Shown here: piece after piece, positions 48,947-58,528 of the stretch
Numbering within the stretch: the first letter of the stretch is position 1
Layout: each line of letters starts with the position of its first letter
Notes under the pieces: model-generated
What the model was told of the DNA's origin: nothing
Database searches by the model: none
Seen by the model: the letters and a program-made list of their open reading frames with translations, nothing else
Position numbers and translations under genes: made by a program
From: Syngnathus acus
Taxonomy: Eukaryota > Chordata > Actinopteri > Syngnathiformes > Syngnathidae
Direction of reading: 5' to 3'
Assembly: GCF_901709675.1 (NCBI RefSeq)
Contig: NC_051107.1
Coordinates: 5,458,001-5,522,000, forward strand
DNA length: 64,000 bases

Positions 48947-49718
48947 TCAGGAGCACTCTGTGAAGGTGGTCACCATGTTGCCCCTCCTCTGCGTCACTGT
49001 CCTGCAGTGCTGCTTGGTAGAACGTTGGAATCTGCCGTCATTCCTGGTCGTGTGAGCGTTAAAGGAGAACATCTTCTCCAAGTCCTCAAACATGTCATCA
49101 AACAGTCCCCCTCCTCCTCCAAAGGTACGCCTCTGTTGGTTCCCCGAGGCCTCGTGGAAGAACCTCTGGTGCGCTTGATGATGATGGGTGTGGAAGTTCT
49201 GCTGCTGCTGCTGCTGCTGACCGAAAAAGTCAAAGTCCTTGAAGATGTCGTCCATGTTGAACGAGCGGTAGTGCTGCCGGAAGTTGTGATTTGCATTTCC
49301 TCCGTGCGCCGACTGGCCGTGGCCGAACTGGTCGTACTCTCGTCGTCTCTTATCATCTGATAATGTCTCGTACGCTGAGGTAAAACAAGTGTAGTGAGTT
49401 TTGTGAAAACAAGAAATTCAATCTTGTCGCTTGCCTAGTTCTGGAAATGCGTCTATATAACTTGCAGAATTATGACGTCACACCAGGACCCGAGATCTTA
49501 CCCTCAGCTATTTCTCTGAACTTGGCCTCGGCGTCCGGACCCTTATTTCGGTCCGGGTGGTACTTGAGTGCCAGCTTATGGAAGGCTTTCTTGATCTGGC
49601 GCTCCGAGGCGTCTTTGGGCACCCCCAGGATGTCGTAGTAGTCCCTCTTGGCTAAGATGAACTCGGAGATGAGCAAGATATGAAAGGCGAGCAGCAACAC
49701 GCACTGCGCCGTGGCCAT
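48947..49718 (-). CDS. dnajb9: DnaJ heat shock protein family (Hsp40) member B9, ERdj4
   Basis: Two coding exons, 49718-49502 and 49374-48947, join across a split Ala codon (G|CG) to give 214 residues; human has 223. The product is an ER-lumen J-protein that stimulates BiP and takes part in ER-associated degradation and IRE1 repression (family knowledge). Residues 1-24 form a hydrophobic signal peptide or anchor ([18 protein letters not shown]). The J domain follows, with [20 protein letters not shown] and the HPD motif in YHPDRNK. The middle is Gln/His-rich with seven consecutive Gln after FFG. The conserved tail reads [16 protein letters not shown] and [15 protein letters not shown]. The start is the ATG giving MATAQ, matching human MATPQ. 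The upstream in-frame GTG at 49748 is not used. A minus-strand donor at 50015 (CCCAG|GTAAG) suggests a noncoding first exon. Confidence 0.95.
49205..49225 (-). repeat. dnajb9: Coding CAG run (polyglutamine) in dnajb9
   Basis: A CTG run on the plus strand is read as seven consecutive Gln on the minus strand, between the FFG motif and the His-rich stretch. The human protein has GQNQNTG at this place, so the run is a lineage expansion within a low-complexity linker. Confidence 0.8.
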
Positions 49719-50123
49719 GACTGCTTTGGGGCTTCTTTTGTTGGGCACCTTTAGCGGACGAGAACAATTTTGTTAACTTTAAATACGTTGAGGGAGAGTT
49801 TACTAATAGAGTACGATTAAAGAACCATTACGGTCAAATGTTTTGGGGTCGTTTTTAAACGTCACCCTTCCGAATCGAGTCGTTTACCCTCAGGATCAAG
49901 AAAACGACAACTCGCCATTTTGGATGGAAAGTGAGAACGTTTGGTTATCTTAATTTCTACATAAAATGGAGCTCAGTTAAGTACTTCAAAAATAAATTGT
50001 TGAGTGTGCCTTACCTGGGTCACCAAAGAAGCCAGGGACACTGCGGAGTGCTGCTGACAGCTCCAGCTGATACGAAGCCGCAAGCTAACGTTTGTTGACG
50101 AAATGCATTCCTGAGAGCGAGCA

Positions 50124-50210
50124 CCACGACTCGCAACGCTATTGGCCCATTCAGCGGACGCAGTGACTCAGAGCCCTCCGATTGGTCGAAATTGTCCACG
50201 TAGCTCCACG
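50124..50210 (-). promoter_or_regulatory. dnajb9: CCAAT boxes and CCACG motifs upstream of dnajb9
   Basis: Read on the minus strand, CCAAT occurs at 50145-50141 and at 50185-50181. CCACG-type motifs occur on the plus strand at 50124-50128, 50196-50200 (inside TCCACGTAG, giving ACGTGG on the other strand) and 50206-50210. DNAJB9 is a known XBP1 and ATF6 target, whose sites combine CCAAT with CCACG (ERSE) or an ACGTG core (UPRE). No exact CCAAT-N9-CCACG spacing is present, so these are candidates only. They sit just above the inferred first exon. Confidence 0.35.
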
Positions 50211-50337
50211 AAACAGAAAGGAGTCAAGAGCACTTTATCATGTGTTTCCGGTTTCGTTTTTTACAAAACAGACGTGTCGTCCGCCAGCTTGGTCTGGATT
50301 CAGGAGAGTCGGGTTCGAGTTCCTGTTCTCATATTCA

Positions 50338-50545
50338 TTTGGTTCATTGAACGATTCGTTTGAACGAATCTTTTGAGTGAACTGATTCTAAGGATTCAGT
50401 TCACCTAAAAGAACTGGAATGCACATCACTATCTTCAATTCACCTAAAGACCTGACGTCACATATGAACATATGAACTGAAAAAAGACTCACTCTCGTTC
50501 ACTGAAAACATTCGTTCTTTTGAAACCATCGTTCACTCACGAGCC
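50338..50545. repeat. Palindrome-rich GAACGA/TGAAC repeat (MITE-like)
   Basis: This block is packed with overlapping inverted motifs: GATTCGTTTGAACGAATC is a near-perfect palindrome at about 50353-50370, followed by GTGAACTGATTC, GATTCAGTTCAC, GAACTGAA and TCGTTCACTG. Such GAAC/GTTC-rich palindromic blocks are common in teleost genomes as short non-autonomous DNA elements. It lies between the dnajb9 and scyl2 promoters. Confidence 0.55.
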
Positions 50546-50659
50546 AACACTACACTGCAGGTGTGTGACGTGAACGCGCAGCCCACAGCGGAGCTCCACA
50601 GATGGAGCGAGCGACTCACTCTATCAATATGACCAAATCTACTGTATTCCAACAGGCTT

Positions 50660-50713
50660 TGGTCGAATGGTTAACGTCATTGCCTTCGATAAGATGGAAT
50701 CGTGGTTCGAGAC
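50660..50713 (+). other. tRNA-like RNA polymerase III A and B boxes (SINE head or tRNA relic)
   Basis: TGGTCGAATGG (50660-50670) fits the A-box consensus TRGYNNANNNG, and GGTTCGAGAC (50704-50713) fits most of the B-box GGTTCGANNCC, spaced as in type II tRNAs. I could not pair an acceptor stem around them, so a functional tRNA is unlikely. A degenerate tRNA-derived SINE head is the best reading. Confidence 0.35.
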
Positions 50714-51631
50714 ATTTCCTTATTCATGGGCTTCTTTTCTCGAGTATTGCAAAATAGTGAGCCGCCCAGACATCCGTGACGTCACCTTTGGTCCATCAAA
50801 GCCGGAAGTAGCATTGTCAGACGTCCTAGCATGCTAGCATGCTAGCACATTCTGCAGGCTACGTGAAAGAAAATATGAGGGCTGTGAGTCGCACACGCCA
50901 GTGACAGCGCTCCTCGGGGAGTGGGCCTTTTCCCAAGAAGTCACCTGGAGACATCTTGTCCTGCATTCGTGTAAGTTACCGCGAGGAGACCAAATGACAG
51001 TTGGCGACTCTTGATCGTTGCGACTTTGGTGTTACTGCGCATTGTCAGCTAGTTAGCTTCGCTTCACGACTGCCGCGGTCGGTGAGTCACTCCAGGGATG
51101 TTCAATAGAAATATTTAATCACCAACTCAAAGTGTGCTTTAACTTCACGGGTTGGACAAATGTCGGCGAGCTGCTGTTGTAAGCGAGCCAGGGGGTCACC
51201 TGTCCTAGCCACGATAATGCTACTTACGTGATTTATTCTTTTTCAAATATGATCTAACTCATCACCAATGTGTTTAAATTACCACTGAAAATGTTTCTGG
51301 CATGCATTCGGATTGATTTCTTATTAGATTTCCAAGTGATTGCAAAAGGACAATATTGTACAGGCTCAGTTTCTAATTCATGTCTACCTCCATCAAATAA
51401 GATGCTTAATTTAGCCCACTGCACAGTGACATCAACATTTATTCAACTTCTTTCAGACTTATCGTTGCGTAACCTGGCTTCAACTTCCCTTTTCAATCGT
51501 TTTGAAAGCCTTATTTGGCGAGACGTAGCTCAAAGACATTTCTTGTAAAAAAAAAAAAAAAGATCAACTTACCTAACACGAGCTCCGAACCGGGCCCGTT
51601 CTTCCTTCCAGCTGCCCGCTCCGGCCTCAAC

Positions 51632-54600
51632 ATGGAGTCCATGCTGAACAAGCTGAAGAGCACCGTCACCAAAGTGACGGCCGACGTCACGAGCGCCGTC
51701 ATGGGCAACCCGGTCACGCGAGAGTTCGAAGTGGGCCGACACATCGCCAGCGGCGGTCCGGGGATGTGCTGGAGGATCTACAACGGCACTAAGAAGTCCA
51801 CCAAGCAGGTGCGTCGTATGATACCGCTCCTTCGTCGGAATAGAATTGCTCACAGGATGTTTTGGGGCATTTCCAGGAAGTGGCCGTATTCGTTTTTGAC
51901 AAGAAGATGATTGATAAGTACCAGAAGTTTGACAAGGACCAAATCTTGGACTCCCTGAAGCGAGGGGTGCAACAGCTGACCCGACTGCGACACCCCCGTC
52001 TCTTGACCGTTCAGCATCCTCTGGAGGAGTCTCGGTGATTCACCCGTTTGGTTTTTGTCGTCGTTGTAGCCACAAGTAACTTTCTTCAGGTCCTGCTCAT
52101 TTCGACAGATCGGAAAATGTGTCAATGTTTCTTCTCCAGAGACTGTCTGGCCTTCTGCACGGAGCCGGTCTTCGCCAGTCTGTCCAACGTGCTGGGCCAC
52201 TGGGACAACCTGCCCAGCCCCGTGCCCAACGACATCAAGGAGTACAAGTTGTACGACGTGGAAACCAAGTACGGCCTGCTCCAGGTGAGAGGAAAAATCC
52301 CCAAACGCTATCGGATTCAAAATCGGGTCTTTGAGTCTCCTTTTCATTGTCATTTTAGATCTCGGAGGGTTTGTCCTTCCTGCACAGTGGAGTAAAGATG
52401 GTCCACGGGAACTTGTGTCTGGAGAACATCATTCTCAATAAGAGTGGATCGTGGAAAATTATGGGCTTTGATTTCAGTATTTCATCCATTAACCCGTCAG
52501 ACGCTGATGTGAGTGAAAAGAGACACAATCCACTTTTTCTAAATGAGTTCAAATCATAAGATTAATTTTTGTCGACAGCCCAAATACTCGTGTAAGGAAT
52601 GGGAACCCAACCTGCCGCCGCTGTGCCTGCCCAACCCCGAGTACCTGGCGCCCGAATACATCCTGTCGGTCAGCTGCGACACGGCCTCCGACATGTACTC
52701 GCTGGGCGTGGTGGCGCACGCCATCTTCAACGAGGGCAAGCCCGTCTTCGCCGTCAACAAGCACGACATCTTCAAAAGCTTCAGCCGGCAGTTGGATCAG
52801 GTGACCGCCGAGGGACGACCACGCAAACCGGTTGACGTGCTGACGATTTTCTTTCGTCGCAGCTCACCAACATAAATCCGGCGCTGTTGAACAAGATTCC
52901 AGAGGAGGTGCGCGAGCACGTGAAAATGCTCCTCAGCGTCACGCCCAACGTGCGCCCCGACGCCGACCAGATGACCAAGGTCGGCCTCGGCGCCTGATAC
53001 CGCATCATCCTCGTCCCGCGCCCGTCTAATACATTTCTCCCGTCTGAATGAAACAGATTCCATTTTTTGACGACGTGGGGGCGGTGACGCTGCAGTACTT
53101 TGACTCGCTCTTCCAGAGAGATAATCTGCAGAAGTCGCAGTTCTACAAGAGCCTCCCCAAAGTCCTGCCAAAACTCCCCAAGGTAAACCTCGATGAATGG
53201 CATCGTGAGAACGGAAAACGAGAATTTGCCGCTTTGTCTCCATAAGAGAGTGGTGGTGTACCGCATCCTTCCCTCGCTCACCTCGGAGTTCATCAACCCG
53301 GACATGGTCCCCTTCGTGCTGCCCAACGTGCTGCTCATCGCCGAGGAGTGCACCAAGGACGAGTACGTCCGCTTCATCCTGCCCGACCTCTCGCCCGTCT
53401 TCAAGCAGCAGGAGCCCATCCAGGTAGACCACACACACACTCGCCATCGGAGCCGCCCGCTTCGTCTCTTTATCCGACGTGTCTTTCTATCTCCTCCCAT
53501 GCTTCTTAAGGCTAGTAACATGGTAGGTGCTCAGCCAGTGTTTGACCTTCTTGCACAGGAAGTGCATTTCTAACTCCCGCCTGTGCGTGCCCCCATGCAG
53601 ATTCTGCTGATCTTCCTGCAAAAAATGGACCTGCTCTTGACCAAAACGCCGGCCGAGGACATCAAGAACAGCGTGCTGCCGATGGTTTACCGAGCCCTGG
53701 AAGCACCTTCTATGCAGATCCAGGTGGCCATTTTGTGTCTTTGCTAGCATAGCGGGACGACTTCTGCAGTGCTCTTTAAATAGTTGTTTCGAGTTTGACC
53801 CGATTTACGCGCTGCGCCGTCTTCCAGGAGCTGTGCCTCAACATCATCCCGACGTTCATCAACCTGATCGACTACCCCTCCATTAAGAACTCCCTCATCC
53901 CTCGCATCAAGTCCGCCTGCCTGCAGACGTCCTCGCTCGCCGTGAGTCTTTTTCCGCCCACACCGGAAACGCACGCGTCGTGACGTTTCCCTTCCCGTGG
54001 CCGCGTAGGTGCGCGTCAACTCGCTGGTGTGTCTCGGGAAGATCCTGGAGTACATGGACAAGTGGTTTGTCATTGATGAGATCCTGCCCTTCCTGCAGCA
54101 GATCCCCTCCCGGGAGCCGGCGGTGCTCATGGGAATCCTGGGTGAGCTTTTAATCCTCAGCTTCCTGATTTTTTTTTTTGGAAGGGGCGCCACCTCACTG
54201 TCACCTCTTTAGGAATCTACAAGTGCACCTTCAGTCACAAGAAGCTGGGCATCCCCAAGGAGAACCTGGCTGCCAAGACTCTGCCGTACTTGGTTTCACT
54301 TAGCATTGACAACAACCTCAACCTTAATCAGGTAGGATTTTTTTTTTCGTGCAAAATCAAGGTTTCAGTCATTAAATGTATTTTTCATTTCAGTTCAATT
54401 CGTTCATGGTGGTCATCCGAGAGATGCTGAGCCGCATGGAGGCCGAGCACAAGACCAAACTGGAGCAGCTGCACATCATGCAGGAGCAGCAGAGGTGATT
54501 TACATTTGAAACGTTGACAACACAAAAAAGCGGCCTTCTTCCTCTATAATTGCTTCCCGTCGTCTCCCGTCAGGAGTTTGAACATCTCCGGCACAGAGAA

Positions 54601-55659
54601 GCCATCAGAGGAGACCAAGGGCCCGCCATCGTCGCACCAGGTGAGTTTATTTCCCGGTCGAGAGCAAGGAATGTTACTTTAATTTCATCGTTAATCAAAG
54701 CACGATTATGTTTTTGCAGATCGATGACATCTTCGGCAGCACGGGGCTGAACGGCAAGGAGAACGGATCCTCGGCGCCACCCCCGCAGCCTAACAGAGTA
54801 AGATGACCACTTTTGTTTTTCTTTTTACGAGCATCTGGTCATCAACAACTTGTCAACGCTGTCTTTAGATGTCTCTGACTCTGGAGGAGAAGCAGCGACT
54901 GGCTAAGGAGCAGGAGCAGGCGGCCAAACTGCGGAGTCAGAAGCCACTGGCGCCACAGAGTATCAAACCGACCACGTCTGCCAACTCACAGGTATTTTTT
55001 TTTTTTGGCAATCTATCACTTCAACACACTTCCTTGACACTGATTATTCTACTACTCTATTTCTTGTCCTTTTTTTTTCCCCCCCCCAGGCAAAAGATCT
55101 GACCAGCAGCCTGTTCACTAACATGGCGTCCCTGAACAGTATGTCCTTGAGCAACACGCCTCGAGCACCTATGTCGCAGGCACCCGCCGCCGTGTCCACC
55201 TTCCCCTCGTCCTCCTCCATGGGCCCCCCGGTGTCCAACGGCTTCAACCCGGCCATGGGCTTTCCCGCGGCGGGCGTTGGGATGAGCATGAGGCCGCCGG
55301 GTTCCGCCGTCTACGGTGGCGGCATGGCCTCCACCACCAGCACCCCCAACTTTGGCGCCCTGGCGCAGAACCAAGGCCAGATGAACTTGTCAGCGCTAGA
55401 CAACCTTTTCACATCCAACAAGCCCAAAGTCTCCCTCAACCAAATGGCGCCCTTAGGCGGAACCCCTTGGCTGGGCCAGTTCTCTCCGGGGCAGAACGCT
55501 CAGCCCGCTTTGCAGGGGGCTCCGTCGGCGGCATTCGGGATGCAAGCGAACCCTTTTTTCAGCCCGCAGAACTTCTCTCAAACTACCGCTGGCGCCAACC
55601 AAAGCGGACTGAAGCACGGCACGTCCGCCAACACCGACCTGAAAGACTTATTTGGCTGA
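51632..55659 (+). CDS. scyl2: SCY1-like pseudokinase 2 (CVAK104), 17 coding exons
   Basis: Exons: 51632-51808, 51877-52034, 52140-52284, 52359-52508, 52579-52800, 52863-52979, 53057-53182, 53247-53423, 53601-53723, 53828-53941, 54009-54141, 54213-54331, 54394-54494, 54574-54640, 54720-54797, 54869-54991 and 55090-55659. They join in frame to 899 residues (human 929). SCYL2 is a clathrin-coated-vesicle protein of the trans-Golgi and endosomes (family knowledge). Residues 30-325 form a kinase-like fold. The HRD motif is replaced by HGN (176-178) and DFG by GFDFS (196-200), as in human. An alpha-solenoid (HEAT-like) region follows to about 590, then a charged coiled segment (EAEHKTKLEQLHIMQEQQR). 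The tail is Ser/Gly/Pro-rich with an NPF motif and ends DLKDLFG. An acceptor at 51610-51611 implies a noncoding first exon; donor candidates end at 50970 (CGT|GTAAGT) and 51081. Confidence 0.96.
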
Positions 55660-58528
55660 AAGGATCCACTGTGAAGTAGAAAGAAAAGGTCCACTTTTGC
55701 TGTGTCTATTTTTGATCGCGCTCACATTCTGCACCTCATTTGTATTTGAAGGGCAACGTGTCACTTCTTGTATGCTGTCTTCTACAAAGCTGTGGGTTTC
55801 TTACTCTTTTCTACTTGATGTTCTTAAGGGGTGCACATGGGAGTTGAGAGTTACTTTTTGAATCGGAGTTACCTTATTCAGACTCTCTGAGGACATCCGG
55901 GAGGGAGGTAGCTGGACGTGTAGCATCCGGCAAGTTGGGCCTTTTTCCACGACCGCTTCCATGGCAACAGTCTGCAGCAGCAGTGACCTAATACACCCAT
56001 TTCCATTTCCACTTCTTTTAAATGCAGTACGACTGAAGTATCACTTGTCGCTAGATGCTAATCCTAACAAGGTGCATTGTAGGCTCTTGTGCCTTACAGG
56101 GTTAAACTTGTATTGATTGTCTTTTCCCCCCCCCCTCCCAATTTGACCAATTTAGCTTTTGTCTTCAAATCATTCCTCTTTTACACATCTTCAATTTTAA
56201 ATAGTAAATGAATTCTATCTATTTAGTTCTGTGCACTTTTCAAAAACTTTTTAATCGGATGCTCCTCTACAGTTTTAGTTGGGTGTGAGAGAGAATTTGA
56301 GAGGCCTTCAGTGATGACGCTTGTGCAATATTAATGATTCTTTGTGATGGTTCATACTGGACTGATTGGCCACACAGCTCATTAAATACGGTTTCCGTTG
56401 AAAGGTTCTGGTCATTCCAATTTTGCATCTCCCAAACTCTACTGCTGGCATTTGTGTGTTATCTGTGATTTCATAATGATCTAAGGTGGTTCAATGAAAA
56501 CGTGTACATATAAAGGAAAATATACCATCGTGCGGGAGTGTGTATTTATTTTTGTGATGGGGTCAAGTAAAGTCGCCTAACTGCCATTTGCAATTCACAC
56601 CACACATAATAATGACAATTATATCTTTACTCGTTTACGTACAAAAAAAGGAATACGTAAATGTGCAATAAAGTCTCCTACGATGACGAGAGTTGTCATT
56701 TTATTCCTTAGTGAAGTCACATCCGTAAACAAAAACCTCATAAACTCAAGGGGAGCGTACCATTTTACGAAGGGGGGTACAGCAGTCTTATCAGGCATGT
56801 TTTCAACTTCCAGGCAAAATGTGCTGCACATATTTTTGTATATACACTTATTGTCCCGTTTTATTAATACTGTTAATATTTTACGGAATTGATGACAGTC
56901 TAGACTTCTCTTTCTGCCCGTGTTCTTAAATCTCACCCCTGCGTGTCACAAACGGTTTCGTCCGTATGTCCTCAAGCTCCTCCGAAGTGTCGAAGGACCT
57001 TTAAATCGTCAAGCTTGCAACACAGGAAACAACAAAACTTCGTTTCACAAGGCAACAATTTCTTACTAGTCTCCTACTCGGGAGACTTAATCGAGGTAAG
57101 AACTCACTACTAATGCACTTTATTGTGTGCGTGTTTTAACCATGCCTCGCTCCAATGCGAGTTTTGCGGTGGTAGAATCGTCGAATTGGCAGCAGCTTGT
57201 GTTTATTTCACATAAACCTGACCGAAATTACAAGTGGGTTTTTGTTTATGTATGAAAATGACGCATAAAAGTAAGCATAACTGTACACTCAGTGTGTTTA
57301 ACATAAAAAAAACATCAGAAAAAAACAACAGGCGAGAATGTAAACAACAAAAGTGTCCCGATGGCTTGGTGAATAAATGTTAGTTGTTTTAAATTATTGT
57401 TTGAAAATACGTTAATGGATTTTCTTCTTGTTTGGAGAGTGACTGCAGATCACGTGTACCATGTTCTCACGCGTGTCTGGATATTTTTTCGGTCCATGTG
57501 CTGTGCTCGGAACCAAAGATTTTCCATGTAGGGATGATAGACGGGTGGTGCAGGCCAATGGGGAGTGGCTATTCAATGAAGCCCCGCCTCCTTATCCACT
57601 GTTTTGTTTACGTTGTGCTGCAGCAATCTGGACCTCTTTGTTCTGACACTTTACAACCTATCCATGCACAATTGAGTCTATACGATATTCCATATCTTTT
57701 CTACACTTTTGCTCGTGAAATTCATCCAATATACATTCATTTCGACTGTGTTGTAGATATTTGATGACATCATTTCTCCCACTGACTGCAAGTAAACATA
57801 AATAAGACTCCCAATAGCCTCAAGAATAAAAAATGTTGTTTTGATACGTCGTGAAGGAAGCGCACTTTTCAGAAATAATCTCAAATCCGGAATCACTCTG
57901 GATAATCCGTGGAAATTGGCCTGCTGCTTTTTTACGTGACCTAGCTATCTGCTCGTGCAGATGATGTAATGAACCACACAGCGGACACACACACACACAT
58001 GACCCCCACCTTACAAGTGCTATCTTTAAACCAAAGTGGGAGTTGGCATTCATTTTTAGCTCCAGATAGCAGAACGAGCACTCCAGTGGGCCTTAGATAA
58101 TATTAGACAGCTGTCTAATTGTGGAAATGGATTCTACAATAAATTTTGAAAAATCGTGATGTGATGGTGCACATTTAATTAAGACTTGGTTTTCCCAGAT
58201 AATCCAGATAATCGTAGCTCTTAAAAGCAGCCAGTGGGGTTGCGCTTATGTCACCCTCTTAGCTGCCGGCTGCATCGAGGGAATATTTTTTGTCACACTT
58301 TTACTTTGAGAAGAACTCCAATGTAACTGGATCCTGCAGTTGAGGAGCCCTCCGCTTTCCAGCATTGCCATGGAGACATTTGATCTCATTCCCATTGAAA
58401 ACAAGCTGCTGTTAGTGTATTGTTTTTCTTTTTAACTCTGGCCTGCATCATATAGCAACCGTTTCCATGGCGATGGTCTGACTTGGGGGTTTGTAACGAC
58501 AATGCACACTCTGCCTCGCAGTTTGAAG
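55660..58528. other. scyl2 3' UTR and tcp11l2 upstream region
   Basis: The scyl2 3' UTR fills the first 0.7-1 kb. The rest holds a possible tcp11l2 first exon (donor after 57095) and a short CA run near 57985-57998. No other exon is supported. Confidence 0.5.
56381..56386 (+). terminator. scyl2: Likely polyadenylation signal of scyl2
   Basis: ATTAAA lies about 720 bases past the scyl2 stop. A canonical AATAAA follows at 56667-56672, giving an alternative longer 3' UTR of about 1 kb. Which is used cannot be decided here. Confidence 0.4.

Larger units (their letters stand above)
49719..51631. other. Divergent promoter region of dnajb9 and scyl2
   Basis: Holds the inferred dnajb9 noncoding exon above 50015, CCAAT boxes at 50141 and 50181, the palindromic repeat block, the pol III-like motif, a self-complementary TAGCATGC tandem at 50827-50846 and probable scyl2 first exons ending near 50970 or 51081. 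The two genes are transcribed away from each other. Confidence 0.5.

Noticed and set aside
49719-49748. Longer dnajb9 start ten codons upstream
   Set aside because: The upstream codon is GTG, not ATG, and follows a likely acceptor. The ATG at 49718 matches the human start.
50660-50713. Functional tRNA gene
   Set aside because: A- and B-box motifs are present but no acceptor stem pairs, so only a relic or SINE head is supported.
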